A DNA stretch of 64,000 nucleotides from Mesocentrotus franciscanus (GCA_037976565.1 CP137682.1:25239298-25303297); one strand, 5' to 3'; numbered from the stretch's first letter, positions 35,401-48,290 are shown. The notes: generated by a model not told the origin, from the letters alone. Numbers and translations: made by a program.

Positions 35401-36900
35401 CTGCTACTCTACGCGGCAAATCACCTACATTGTATACATGTGTAATTTAATTATAGCATCAAACAGTAATGTGTCCGATGGCCCAGCAATCAAGCAAACT
35501 TGACATTGCAAAAGTCCACGGTTAGTTGGCAGACGGGAGTTCAAAATAAAATGGTGGATGAGTTTATGAAATTGTTACAGTCCCTCGTAGCTTTTCTTGA
35601 GGACAAAATTATCCTCTCGCTTCCCCTAACTTGCCGCTTTAATTTATAGTTCCAAAGGATTGTTCGAATTATAAAGTGTCCTCCAAAATTCCAAATTAAT
35701 AGAACAATAAGCAGAACATTTCGAAATGGGAGCTGGATTCTCGGTATGCAGGGGGAAGAATGGCAAAATGCAGGCTGGGGTCTGAGGGAGGGAAAATAAA
35801 GGTAAATGTGCCAGTTCAAGAAGGGTGGGGTTTTATACCTAATGAGCATTCATCCCTACTTCTTGGTTCGCATACTTTATCACGGAATATCATATTCCTT
35901 TCTTTTTTTTTAAATATCTTTACATTCCATAATGCTTTTTTTCCAGACCATCGAATCCCAGGTCCTTGTTTACATTATTGGCAGGCAACAAACACTTTTG
36001 GTTGGTCAGCAGCAACAAACAATCACTATCGAGCTGGCCAGAAATAAATTTGTTGACTATCTGGACTCTCTCAATTATTTCTGTCCGAGGCTTAAAATTG
36101 ACAACTTATATCTTGGGTATAGCCATTAAATCGCAATCTCCCAACATCTGCACTTCTTCAACAAACTAACAAAACCTCCTTTCACGATAATCATGACAAG
36201 TTAAACACTAAATTGGCTTTTATCTTGACCCCGAACTTGACCTTGAATTCGGCTCCTTATTGGAACAAACTTATAACAGAGCACCCTGTCAAAAAGAAAA
36301 CCATAACATTCCGCGTGAATAGCCCACGATCGACCTATTGTCTGGGCGCGTTCACATCGGTCTGAATGAATCGACGGCGCTATCGACATGTTTGTCTGCT
36401 TCTTTTGTCACACCATGGACCCTACCATGGATTGGTCACACCTTTGTGCACAAAAAATGTAAAATAGGTATAGATATTGTTAAGCCCGTAGCACCAGAGG
36501 CGTCATAATACCGTGTTTAACCACTGGCACTAGTATAGTCCGGTCTTTGAAACGGCCTTGTAAGAGAAATATCGTAATCGTATACAACAGAGTGATAACA
36601 TAAACATTTTAAAGCCTGCCTTGAATTATAGTACATGTACATGCACAACTTCCTCCCCCATTGGCTTGAATAGCGCACGTACTGTACATGTACATGTACA
36701 TGTAATTATTCAATAGCAATGAAAGGCATTAATTGGAATTTTACATTTCACAGTTACAAACAATCACAAAAAACCATCAGGTCATGCTACACCAGTTGCC
36801 ATGCAAATATCTCGAATTCTTAGAAGTGAGAACAAGAAACCCGTGCAGTCCAGTTTGGGGAACAATTAAATGACCTTCGTGACGGTAGACCATTGACCAA
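32440..36900. other. intergenic repeat-bearing DNA, no gene seen
   Basis: AT-rich. Two related blocks (about 34740-34900 and 35330-35460) share GCTCTGCTA...ACGCGGCA-ATCACCT. A TTTATTTATTCACGAATATT block at 34100-34330 resembles a retroelement 3' end. No supportable exon. Confidence 0.45.
36690..36715. repeat. (ACATGT)n palindromic microsatellite
   Basis: Repeated GTACAT units; each is self-complementary. Similar short runs occur elsewhere (for example 25005-25022). Confidence 0.8.
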
Positions 36901-37127
36901 TCACATTTATCATTCTTTGCTGACTCGTCACATTCTTGTTTTTATACTACACAAGGAAATATGTGGTCTTACTTTCACCAAAGAGTTCTCTTTGCTTTCA
37001 CTGGAATTCTTTTCGTTTGTGTTACCCACGGGACAATAAATCATTCTCCCATCCACATTCTTTACATGTGATTCATCCTGTCCTCTTCACAAATCCTGCT
37101 CTCTCTCCACAAACGCTGTCATCGAGG

Positions 37128-39288
37128 ATGGCCCAAGCCAGGCCAACGGCCAACGTACATGTGTACTTCATCATGTGTCAGATGTTCGAGTCATATTTCA
37201 AAGAAAAGGTGGAACAAAGATGGTCTGTAGGCTACCGTCTGTACACAGATGGACAGATGGAGAAAGGTGTCGGAGATAATGAGATATACTGCATGTTGCA
37301 TTGTATGTCCAGGGAGTTGGGATTGCATGGTAATTAATACAAAGTTTTAGTAATATTTCAACAGGATTGGATTATGAAATTTAAAATTTGCATACCATTG
37401 TGAAAGCTAGTGTTACTGTTAGAATAAGCAACTTTGAAAAAATTGGGCTCTAAAACGCTAAGGATTTCGAGAAATACAAATATCAAATTTATCGGTGCTC
37501 CCGATCAATTTCAAATAGCGCCAACGGCCATACAATGGTAGCTGCGACCATGAAAATCTCGGAATATGCAGTTCTGATATATAATTTCTAAACGGGAATA
37601 GGGAATAGAAAATCGGTCGATTTTAGTCAAGAAACATTGTTTTGAAGCTAATGTAATATCAATCTTGGGAGGGAGCTATACAACATAACATTATTTACAA
37701 TTTCATCACTTAAGACTCCGTTCTCATTCACTTCGTTGGAGCGGTCTAGCAAAGACCCCGTTCTCATTCACTTCGTTGGAGCGGTCTAAGACCCGTTCCT
37801 CAGGAGCGGTTCTTAGATGAGTGAGAACGGGTCTTATTAAGAGCGGTTTGGAACGTGCGAGTGTGAACGGAAGCGTACTTTGAACGGAAGTGAGCTAGTG
37901 ACGTTCCGCGCAAAACATGTAGTACGGTACATACGCTTAGTATTCCGCGCGCGAAAAAATTTATGCGCTGACCTGAGCTGCCATAGCAACAAGACCACTT
38001 TGACTCGTGGAGCGGTTTGAGCCATAAAAAACTGCTCGGAGTGTGAACGCTCGCAAACTGTTCCTCAACACCAAGACCACTTTCAAAGTGAGTGAGAACG
38101 GGGTCTTAGACCCGTTCCTCAGGAGCGGTTCTTAGATGAGTGAGAACGGTCAAAGTGGTCCAGGAAGTGGACTTCTGGACCACTCCAGAAGACCACTTCG
38201 GGAGGTGGTCTTGAGGAACGGGTCTTATTAAGAGCGGTTTGGAGCGCTCTAACGTGCGAGTGTGAACGGAAGGGTACTTTGAACGGAAGTGAGCTAGTGA
38301 CGTTACGCGCGAAACATGATGTAGTACGGTACATACGCTTAGTATTCCGCGCGTGATAAAATTTACCCGCTGACCTGAGCTGTCATAGCAACAAGACCAC
38401 TTTGACTCATGGAGCGGTTTGAGCCATAAAAAACTGCTCGGAGTGTGAACGCTCGCAAACCGTTCCTCAAGACCCGTTCCTCTGGAGCGGTCTAACTAAG
38501 ACCACTTTCAAAGTGAGTGAGAACGGGTCTTAGTCTCGATTTCAACCGCGACAACGATCATTGAATAATGAATATTGTAGGATCGCATATGCTTCCGATA
38601 TGTTCATTTGAAGTTTTGAACCAAATTCATGACCCCATACCAAAACTTTGTACATTGGACACATTGGAGAGTATACCTATACGGTCAGAAGTCCATACGT
38701 CACGACAAAAACGTACTTTGGAGAAAGATATTGATTCGGTGATCTAAGAATAAGATCGATGCCGTTAGTTACTATTAAAGTATTATTGTACGTCTAGACT
38801 CTAACTTAGTCAATCTAACAACAGCAATGCAATAATAACGACGATGATGATAATGAGTAATAATCCTGAGAACGACAAATAACAATTAACGACAACTTCA
38901 GACTTTAGTTCATCTCCGATGATCTCCCTGGTTTAATTCAGCAATTCACATGATTCAGGTGACATGATGATGATCAAACATCATAATAGTTGTTGTTAGA
39001 TTTACTCTTCTTTTTTAGGCTAAATATTGGCAAATAACCCAGCTTTTTAATATTACTATATTACTAGTCTACACTGTCACTGTACATGTTATTCGTTTTA
39101 CTTTTAACAGTGGTTTAACAAAGAGTGAAAGACCGAGATTGTGGGCAACGATATCGACTCAGCTCATCAGCAAACTGCAACTGTATGGTCAGGAAATTGT
39201 TGCAATTCCCTGTCTGGTCTACATGGTCTACATGGTCTACGTCTGGACTCTGCCACAGCTCTCCGGCCACATCCTCACTGGTCCGTAG
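37128..39288 (+). CDS. candidate two-exon small gene, unknown product
   Basis: Exon A at 37128-37329 begins MAQARPTANVHVYFIMCQMF (start context aggATGg) and continues through RWSVGYRLYTDGQMEKGV to SRELGLHG, with a possible donor G|GTAATT. Exon B begins after a strong acceptor (cttttaacag|) at 39111 and reads LTKSERPRLWATISTQLISK, LQLYGQEIVAIPCLVYMVYM, ending LSGHILTGP and a stop at 39286-39288. A TATA-like tttttata lies near 36940. The phases miss by one base (a GG that may be GGG at the donor). The product would be about 126 residues with a hydrophobic stretch near its end. Unlike the neighbouring DNA, both exons look coding. I do not recognise the protein; a decayed gene or a chance frame is possible. 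Confidence 0.38.
37712..38536. mobile_element. nested foldback/MITE cluster, duplicated
   Basis: Repeated ends of the type AAGACCCCGTTCTCATTCAC / GTGAGTGAGAACGGGGTCTT flank two long copies (about 37797-38108 and 38107-38535). Both contain TTGGAACGTGCGAGTGTGAA-like sequence, GAGCTAGTGACGTT and CATACGCTTAGTATTCCGCG. Copy 2 has an extra palindrome around 38150-38225 (AGTGGTCCAGGAAGTGGACT). A multi-insertion of one DNA-transposon-derived family. Confidence 0.8.
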
Positions 39289-39299
39289 AAGATGACTGT

Positions 39300-40185
39300 T
39301 CGTCAACTTCGTGTTCACTGCCATTGAGACTCAACACAAGCCCACACCAAATCTCCTTGCCCACGGCCACACACAGGACCGGCCGCCCGCCGCTCACTCT
39401 CCATCTCTCGTCTCCGCACCGTCCGAGCGCGAGGCGCGGCGATGGAGAGTTGTTTTTGCCCGGCTAAATAATTGTCGTGGAGTTACTGTAAGACGTTTTG
39501 CATCATAATTTATGATGAATATAAAAATGAATGAATTAATGTACTTACCTATGGATAGTGAAAATATTCCCAATTAAAGATTCATTTCGGAAGTATCCAG
39601 TGACAGGACTGTCATCACGGGTATGTTTGTCGACAATATAAGCAACTAGTTAACGTCGATGTCGCGTCATATATATGACAACGTACGCTAGCGCAGCGTA
39701 CGCGCGCGTACGTACGTACGTGTGGCATGTATAAGCGCTCATTGTACGTACTTTTGTCTGCGCTGAGCTGCTGCGCCTCTAGCTCTGCCTCCGCTTATGT
39801 TGCTGGTAACAGTGTCTGCAAAATGAGACTACAATATAGGTTATGCATTTTAGCTCCACGACCGCACGTAGCCATAAACTGGCAGATCTAGGCTCTGCTC
39901 GATTTAATAAGGCTTTAGGAGTTGTAATAAAATAGTTGTATTTTTCAAAGTTGCAACGGTATTGTATGTGATATGCTTTCTATGTTTGATATTTTTTAAA
40001 TGTTGTATTTTCATTTATTTTACAATATTCTTTATTATATTACTTTGTAAACGTGCATAGAAGATATGTATAGAATCACTTTGTTATAGATATATTTAAT
40101 TATGATTACACATTCTGCCACCCCCTCCCCATTTCCTTTTTTCTCTCCCAATTATACCACTCCCTTTCCCATTAGTACAATTTTA
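39300..40185. other. intergenic, CpG-rich patches, no further gene seen
   Basis: GC-rich block 39340-39470 and a CGTACG-rich stretch 39680-39722 (ACGCGCGCGTACGTACGTAC). This may be a CpG-rich regulatory patch. No coding exon is supported. Confidence 0.4.
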
Positions 40186-40189
40186 TTAG

Positions 40190-40760
40190 AAAGGAAAAGG
40201 GGCACGTGTTAAAAAGGGGTAGTTATAAAAAGGGAAAGGGGCACTTCTTACAAAGGAAAAGGGGCAGTTGCCAAAGTAAAAGGGGCACCTCTCAGATTTG
40301 AATAGGGCAATTATCAAAAATGAAAAGGGGCACTTACTAGAGATTAAAAAGGGCACTTATGAGAATGGAAAATGGACACTAATTGCAAAGGAAAATGGGA
40401 ACTTGTCGAAGGAAAAGGGGCACGTTTCAAAATAAAAAAAGGGCACTCATCAGAGGTGAAAAGGGGGATGGGCACTTTTACAAAGTCATAGGGGCATGTG
40501 TCAAAGTAAAAGGGGCACCTCTCAGATTTGAATAGGGCAATTATCAAAAGTGAAAGAGGGGCACTTCTCGTATCTGAAAAGGGGCACTTACTAGAGATTA
40601 AAAAGGGCACTTCTGAGCATGGAAAATGGACACTTATTGCAAAGGAAAATGGTCACTTTTCGAAGGAAATGGGGCACGTTTCAAAATAAAAATGTGACTC
40701 ATCAGAGGTGAAAAGGGGAATGGGCACTTTTCCTATGTAAAAAGGGGCACTTTTCAAAGT
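40190..40760. repeat. AAAAGGGGCACTT satellite with 230-bp higher-order period
   Basis: Monomers of about 20-35 bp share AAAAGGGGCAC(T/C)T with variable spacers. A higher-order unit repeats: AAAGTAAAAGGGGCACCTCT begins at 40273 and again at 40503, 230 bp apart, with the following monomers in the same order. Confidence 0.88.
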
Positions 40761-40939
40761 GACCAAACAATCGAAGTATACAAAAGAACAGAATTACAAA
40801 ACGGGACACAAAAGACAGGAAACTGACATAATAACATAAGACAGGACATGACAAAACAATTTCTAACAGGACAAGATAAACAAGACATGACAGGACAAAA
40901 CAAGATAAAACAAAGCTGCACACTACAGAAAATTAGAAG

Positions 40940-40947
40940 AGAGAGAG

Positions 40948-40992
<45 letters not shown>
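40940..40992. repeat. (GA)n(GT)n microsatellite
   Basis: A GAGAGAGAG run passes directly into about 20 GT dinucleotides. Confidence 0.95.
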
Positions 40993-40995
<3 letters not shown>

Positions 40996-41360
40996 AATTA
41001 TGTGCCCCTCCCCGAGGGCCGCCTCTGCTGTTTACCATTCCCACGCACTCAAGACACGATATGAAAGGCTCTTTGTTTAACTTATTTAAGTTATGTTAAG
41101 TTGCACAGATTAGCCATCTCAAACAATAAAAATTAGCTGCACCTGTACACCTTAACACCTAAACCTAAAAAGAAAAGAGGAAAACCCAGGACAATCAAAA
41201 TCGTTAAATCTACTGTTAATCAGATCGACCATAAAACAGCTTATTGAAGGGACTAGGTAACATTGTTCAGATGAGAGAAAATGGTGCTTAGGTAGTGACT
41301 TCAATGCTAGATGTACAATTAAAGATAATCTGAAAGTTTGAGTGAAAACAAACCATTATT

Positions 41361-41774
41361 ATACAGTAGGTTTGCGGTTGCACCGTGTGAGAGAGGGGGG
41401 GGGGGATTGGGGAGTCCTGAAAAGGACTCTCGGTAATCTTTCTTGAATGTGTGTAAGTCCTGACTGTTGTTAGTCTTGAAAAAGACTGTTGGTTATCTTG
41501 TTTAGCTTAGGATAGTCAAAGGATAGTCGACGGATAGTCGACGGATAGTCAACCTGTTCGAAACGTCGAGCCACTCCTACCGCCCATCTTCTCCAACCGG
41601 CGCTATAGTTCTCCTAAGAACTATAAGCTAAGAAAGATAACCAACAGTCTTTTTCAAGACTAACAACAATCCTTTTCAGGGCTACACACATTCAAGAAAG
41701 ACTACCGAGAGTCCTTTTCAGGACTCCCCAATCCCCCCTCTCTCACATGGTGCAACTGCAAACCTATACTGTAT
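41361..41774. mobile_element. foldback element with about 150-bp inverted arms
   Basis: Left end ATACAGTAGGTTTGCGGTTG... and right end ...CAACTGCAAACCTATACTGT are reverse complements. Homology runs inward through GGGGAGTCCTGAAAAGGACT, CTTTCTTGAATGTGTGTA and AGTCTTGAAAAAGACTG on one side and their complements on the other. The spacer of about 110 bp holds tandem GGATAGTCGAC units. No transposase is present. Confidence 0.9.
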
Positions 41775-42191
41775 ATCTACATCACCATGCAAGCCGATAC
41801 TTATAAGCAGCATCAAACCATTATTATTGATAACAATTGGGAAAAACTGATCAGATCGATTCCTAAATTTTCCCATCTATGTTGTATTGTCAATATGTTA
41901 CTGATTTATTTACTATGTTTTGTAATACTACTGTATACATGTATATATATACATCACTGTATACCTTTGTAAATTGACCCTTTCAGCCTTGTGCTGCTGG
42001 TCGATCATTATATACCAATAAACAAAATTTAGAAAAATTATCCACAAGCGAGGTTTTTATTTCCATAATTTCAATACATATTTACATTCATTACTCAATG
42101 ATTGAGTGAAACCTAACATAGGGTAAAAATTAAAGTATATTCAACAATTCTTCCAGCTTAGTATCATTTTCTTTGCTAACACATTCATACC

Positions 42192-42600
42192 TTAAAAATA
42201 ATCTGAGCAACGACTTGAATTAAACAAACAATGTATGTGGGTAAAAACAGAACTATTGACACTCTTTTTAACGTAGCATTTATAAATTATTGCATATCGC
42301 GCATAATTTAAAATAATATTCAGGAGAGTATATTTCTTGTTTCCTATGTCCTTACCTACAACTAATATCTTTTGGTTTATTTGTATTTCTACTTGGAATA
42401 GGTTAAATATCAAATTACATATTATTTTCCAAAACAAAGTCACATCCTTGCAATATAACATAAAGTGAAACGTTGAGTCAACTTGTCCACAAGAGTGGCA
42501 TAAATTATTATTCACAATTTGCCATTTGTAGCAAAGTAGCATATCTCCCTTTAAACCATTTCATTCTCTCTCTCTCTCTCTCTCCTATTTCATCATCTTC
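42192..42600 (-). mobile_element. LINE ORF2 C-terminal remnant
   Basis: The minus-strand frame reads LLCYKWQIVNNNLCHSCG, then STFHFMLYCKDVTLFWK. The C-x2-C-x7-H-x4-C arrangement followed by FW is the zinc-binding C-terminus common in non-LTR reverse-transcriptase ORF2 proteins. No reverse-transcriptase or endonuclease domain remains. A (CT)n run follows at 42568-42585. Confidence 0.6.
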
Positions 42601-43503
42601 CTTCCTACTTGAGGTCAGCAAACTACAGTGAGTTGATACCTGGTCATTTTACACTAATTGTCTTGTCCAAATATTTCAAGAATAAGATGTTTGTAGAGAA
42701 TTGGAATGCCCCTTATTTTATTGGGGTTTAGGTCAATTCACATGAATGAAAAGTCAGGATTAGATATGTTCACATAGAAAAGTTACATGTGTACAGATTT
42801 GGGTTGTGACCTTTCAGTTATATGACCGCTAGTAGACAAAGCCCCTATTCAACCAGTGTTGGTGGTGACAGAACTGAAGACTTAGATTAATTGACCCAAT
42901 GGTTAGAAACAAAGAGAAAGAAAGTTAATGGTGACAATCGTTGAGTACAAATGGGCAAATAAATTATCCCTCTGCGGATACCAGTTTGGGCTGGGAGACA
43001 AAACATTTGTTTTCTTGGTAAAGGAGTTGAGTCATCGCAAGATGAAGTAAGAGGGATATCCTCACTGTCCAATGAGCATTTGTATTTTCTACTCCTTCCC
43101 CTTATTTTCACTTTTGCCCAATCAGAATGTTAGGATTAATTGTTCAGGACCACTGTTCGGGTGTCCACCAAGTGTTATGCCCGCCCAGTCACCTACTGTA
43201 ATTATAATGAAATAGTTAAGTTTAGTGTAAGAATATTTTGTAGGAGGAGATCTCGGAGTAGATGTTGTGAATATGTAAGTAGGTATAAAAACCCCATCCC
43301 TTGCATGAAATCCTCACTTGGAATCTCCCTCAATTGAACCCCTCACTTGGAAACCCCCACCTGGAACCACCCCACCTGCAACCCCTCTCCTCCTGATCCA
43401 TCTTTAATTCATCTTTAAAAGCAACAGTTTTAGACACTTCGAGAGTTTGAGCAATTCGGACTTTCTACAATTCATCTTTACGAAATACAACCATCCAACT
43501 CCA

Positions 43504-44345
43504 CACACTAAGAAAAAATGGTTCAATCCTGCACCTTTAGGGGTGCAAACCGATGCAACAATAGCAGCACCTTTAGGGGTTAAATCCTGCACCCTTTTTA
43601 AAGGTGCAATCCTGCACCCTTTAAAAGGGTGCCAGATTGAACCTTTTAGGGGACATGTTAGTACCCTTTTATGGTTCAATCCTGCACCTTTAGGGGTGCA
43701 AACCGATGCAACACTAGCAGCACCTTTATGGGTTCAATCCTCCACCCTTTAAGAGGGTTTCAGATTGCACCTTTTAGGAGACATGTTAGTACCCTTAATG
43801 GTTCAATCCTGCTCCATTAGGGGTGCAAATCGATGCAATAGCAGCACCTTTAGGGGTTCAATCCTGCACCCTTAAAAAGGTGCAATCCTGCACCCATACT
43901 CGAGGAATACTGGTGAAATATGCTCATACACAAATACATATTAAACATGCGTGTTGTTTCTTGGTTAGTAATCATATAATTAATATATCTTTTGCTAAAA
44001 CGTGAACGTAATTGTAACATGATCAGACAAAATAATCTATTGGTTAATGATTGCGCAAGGAAAATACAAATCACAAAATTGATGTGCATTGTCATGATTT
44101 GCTTAACAAATCATGATAAATGTATTTTTATGTGAACACGTGTAAAGTAATCATGAATATGCATGCAATATGCAAACTTTTATTTTGCACCCTTTTTGGT
44201 CGAAATGGTTCATTTTGTGGGAAGGGTGCAAAATCTTATATTGCACCCTTTTTTGAACCCCTTTTCCTTCAATAGGGTTCATTTTTATGTAAAGGGTGCA
44301 AACTCTTATTTTGCACCCTTTTTTGCACCCTTTTTCCTTAGAGTG
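43504..44345. mobile_element. non-autonomous element built of GGTGCAA/TTGCACC repeats
   Basis: The end CACACTAAGAAAAAATGG is inverted at the other side as CCCTTTTTCCTTAGAGTG, a terminal inverted repeat of about 15-18 bp. Inside, ATGGTTCAATCCTGCACCTT units recur (starts 43518, 43671 and about 43798), with many nested TGCACC(C)TTT...AAAGGGTGCA hairpins. A second cluster sits at 44180-44345. Confidence 0.75.
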
Positions 44346-44527
44346 CAAGTGTACCACAGGAAGCAGCAGCTATTGAAATGACAGTTTCCAAGTTATATTG
44401 AATAACTATATCTTCAGTAAATCGTCAACGTCAACCCCAGTCATGGAGAAAGTGTCTGTTCGACAGTACTGTACAAGGAACGTTATTCAGTTTTTAGTCA
44501 AAGTCACGGCCAGCTTCATTCCCGTCG

Positions 44528-44690
44528 AGCCCCAGTTTCCTCCAAGTCACGTCCAACTTCGTTCCCGCCAAGTTCCAGTCCCGCCAAGTCACGTCCAGCT
44601 TCAGTCCCGCCAAGTTCCAGTCCCGCCAAGTCACGTCCAGCTTCGTTCCCGCCAAGTCCGGTTCCTTCAAGTCGCGTCCAAGTTCGTCCC
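44528..44690. repeat. 42-bp tandem repeat
   Basis: GTTCCAGTCCCGCCAAGTCA begins at 44572 and 44614 with an exact 42-bp period, flanked by more diverged copies. The sub-unit is AAGTNCNGTCC, so the array probably grew from a shorter unit of about 14-21 bp. Confidence 0.85.
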
Positions 44691-44769
44691 AGTCGCATCC
44701 CGTTCCAAGCTCAAATCCGCGATCGAAATATAAGCGAAGATAAGTGGCCACCATTACTAACCTCATTTC

Positions 44770-47700
44770 CTTTAACGTATCCCTTCCCTTCCCTTCCCCT
44801 TAGACCGTGTAATAATTTAAGTGAGAAATAAGTCGCCCCTAAGTTTTAAAGAATACCTCGCAATTATATTTATTGCAACTGTTGTTATTGGCATGTACAT
44901 TATAAGTTGTATCATGACCACTATTCTGATTGGATGAAGGCGATTTGCCGTTCATATTAATTAAATAGTTGCCCAGTGACATCGTAATTTAAATCGTGTC
45001 CAAGCACTTTATTTCTGGATTTGTTTGTTTGTATTCTATATTTTAATAATATAATTTTGGTCTATTTGAACTAACCCCTCCCCCGAGTGGAAGTCAGTGG
45101 AGCGAGCAGACCAATACAAAAAAATACCTGATTTCACTCGGAGCTCGATTCTATTATTTCATTATAATAGGAGACGGCGTGGCGTGGGTGTTAGACATTT
45201 ATATAAGTTTTCTTTTTAGGCAATAAACCTGTGAATCATCTTGAAATTAAATTGTTTAACTTTATTATTACGAATTTGCTTTATATTATTATAATTAAAT
45301 TAAATTTTAGGTGAATATAAATCGCCACAAAGCAATGAATTGGCTCTATATACCATTCCAAACATTTAAGTGTTGAAAGATTTTTTTAAAGCCTGTTTTA
45401 TTTCTTATTTTCATGGAAAACGGTTGGGATAATTCAAAAATTGGTTGGGAGAATTTACTGTTAGAGGGAGTTACACATTGACGCCTTCAAAGAAAACCAT
45501 AAATATCTTTGTGGTTTGAGAATTTTTTTCAGGATTTTTTGCATGTTAGAGGGTTAGTACTGTAGAAGGAATATAATAAGTAACATTTTATACAAACAGT
45601 TAGGCATTTGTTTCATCAACCTTCAACAATGTTACCGGTTCACTTTTTAATCCTGGTCCTCATTTGAATATAACTGTGTAACCATGTACTTGTGTGTATA
45701 TTAATAGTATAGCCACGTAAAATCATGAAATGTTCACTGCACCTGATGAGAATAAATCGAAAGCGCTTGTTAAGTTCAACCCATGCCTCTTGTGTATTCC
45801 ATCTAGCGTTGTGAATTGATATATTTTCTACTATAATTATGTATGTCTTATATAATTATACATATAGTGAACGAGAGAGTTAAGGGAAAATGTTCAATCA
45901 AAATAATAAAGACTTGGAGGGGGGAGGGGAGTGAAAGCGGATAAGAGAAAGGAAAAAGAAATAGAGTAGACAAGGAATTATGAAAGTCACCCAGCTTTTA
46001 AAAGGTGAGATTTATAGGAATAAAGAGTAAGAATGAATTAAATTGAGTCGGATTGACACAGTTAAAGAAATATATGCTATAAAGAAGGAGTTGGATGAAG
46101 AAGGGTCGGTTGAGATGAATTTTGGAATTGGGGCATATTTATAGAAATAAGATTGAAGAAAGATGTATTGTTAGTATAGCTTGAAGTTTTGGAACGGGAG
46201 TATGTTTAAAGAAGTATATAAGGTCAAACTATATAGTAGTAGGTGTATAGGAGATAACAAAAAAGGAGGCTTGTTCCTTATTTATACGCTTATCAAAACA
46301 ATTTTCGCACCGGGGGTAATAATATTTTGCAAGCCCCAGGACCCAGAAGATATATAGGGAAATGGGACAGGTGAGTTTGCGGACAACTTGAATAATTCTT
46401 GATTGGGTAAATGGATTTGATTGATATGTTCATAATTAAAAGCTTATTTGAGATTTGACAGTGTATTGGGGCTGATGCAGGGTTAGATGTGTAATAATGT
46501 GTGTAGGCTATTTATATATATATATTATTATACATATAATGTTGTTATTTGATATTGTTTTTTTTGTTTTTTTCCTTTTCCTTTTCTTTTCTTTCTTTTT
46601 CTCGCTAAAAATAAAACGAAAAGAGGAGAAGAGGGGGGGGGGGGTAAAGGGGAATATAGGAAAACAGAGAGAGAGAGAGAGAGAAAAAAAAAATTTCATC
46701 TCAGTCTGTATTCTATTCCAAAGGAGACATGTGGTAGTAGGCCTACGTTAATTTTTACCATTCCTGGTTATTTTAGTTTTGACATTTACACTCACTTATC
46801 TTTGTATACACTATATTGATGTACTTTTTGTTTGGATAATAAAACTTCAACTCAAACTCAAACTATAATTTTGAATTTTGTTATCCGTTGATTAAAAAAA
46901 AAAAAGGAAAACTATCCTATTTGTTTGGACTATAATCAATAAAATTGAATTATTGTAACAAGCGGTGTGCATGGGGGGCACTAAAGGTGACGGGCAGTGC
47001 TAGTGGCAAGTGAACATTCTCTAAGTAAGTTATGGACTTTGGGTGCACATGTGGGGGGGGGGGGAGGAGCAACTTTAGGATACCCCAATAAAAAATTAAC
47101 CAGGCGTTCGTATATAGGTTCACCAATAATTCTTCACCAAGCTAATCTTAGGTAACACTAACCTTACCCTAAATCTAACCATAACCCTATATCTCACTTA
47201 TTAACTTATAGTGTTGGACGTATGGATTACTATATAGTAGAAGAGTAATGATCGACGACTTGATATTTTTGGGGATCTTTTGTCTGTATGATTGATATAT
47301 ATGCATGTACTACTAACCATTGTTGATTGTCACTACTACTATAGGCCTTATCGCATAATGAGGCATAAATCCTATAACAAAATTAGATTGGTTTACACAT
47401 CAAGGCCGGTAAGTATGGGGTGCAATAAACGTGACACACTACAAAGAATTGATTTTTTTTCTTCACAAAAGCTATATCACAGACTAATTTTGTCACGAAA
47501 TCAATCTCACAGAGTGATTTTGTCACGAAATCATGTATTCCGATATTATTATCAGTGGCGCGCTACCAATAAAATCTTCACAACAGTAGTGATAGTGAAA
47601 ATGCGTAATAATCATTGAGGATCGCAATGTATATAATGAACTCTCATTTCGCCACTCGGCCACTATCGGCCACCTCAACTTCGGACAGCATGGTGCCCGA

Positions 47701-48280
47701 ATACAATTACATTTGCTGCATATTTAGACAGCGAGGTAGCCGAATATTCTTATATTCGGGTAGCGATCGAGTATAGTCTTATAGTTACATTAGTCTGGCA
47801 GGAGGTGCCCAAATATGCATTTTCTGTCATTTCAAATACAAAATAAGAAGAAGATAGCAATGGTAGAAAGAGGGTATATCTAGATTGATATGTATACCAA
47901 AGCACCCAGTCACAAATACTCATCATATTTCCTCTTCAAAAATGGACCGATACCAGGGTTAGGCACGCCATGATAAAAGGGTCCAGAAAAGGGGGAGTCG
48001 CAAAGTACTACTTGCCCCCAGGTGTTGCAAGAAAACTTATAAAAAGCCAGAAAAAACGATAATTAGAGAAATGAAAACGGACCTTGGGATAAAGGACCAA
48101 AAGATGAAGCCTGGACTATACCTCCCGCTTCCTCCCCCTAATCAGTATAGCTTTCACATTTCGTTCGACCGGTGCCCCCACCATGCCTGATAGCAGCCAG
48201 GATGCAATATGACATCCAATCACGGAGTGGAATCGGAGTTCGGTGCATAATAATATTATAGCGTCCCTATATAATTATAT
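44770..48280. other. intergenic AT-rich DNA, no gene seen
   Basis: Includes homopolymer runs (G-runs near 46635 and 47053; A-run near 46895), a short CT/GA block near 46665-46690, and several AATAAA-like motifs (46838, 46938). No supportable exon on either strand. Confidence 0.5.
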
Positions 48281-48290
48281 TGGATCTATA

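Noticed and set aside
40190..40760. Regularly spaced short repeats resembling a CRISPR array
   Set aside because: Monomers are degenerate, spacers are short and themselves repeated with a 230-bp period, and the context is a eukaryotic genome.
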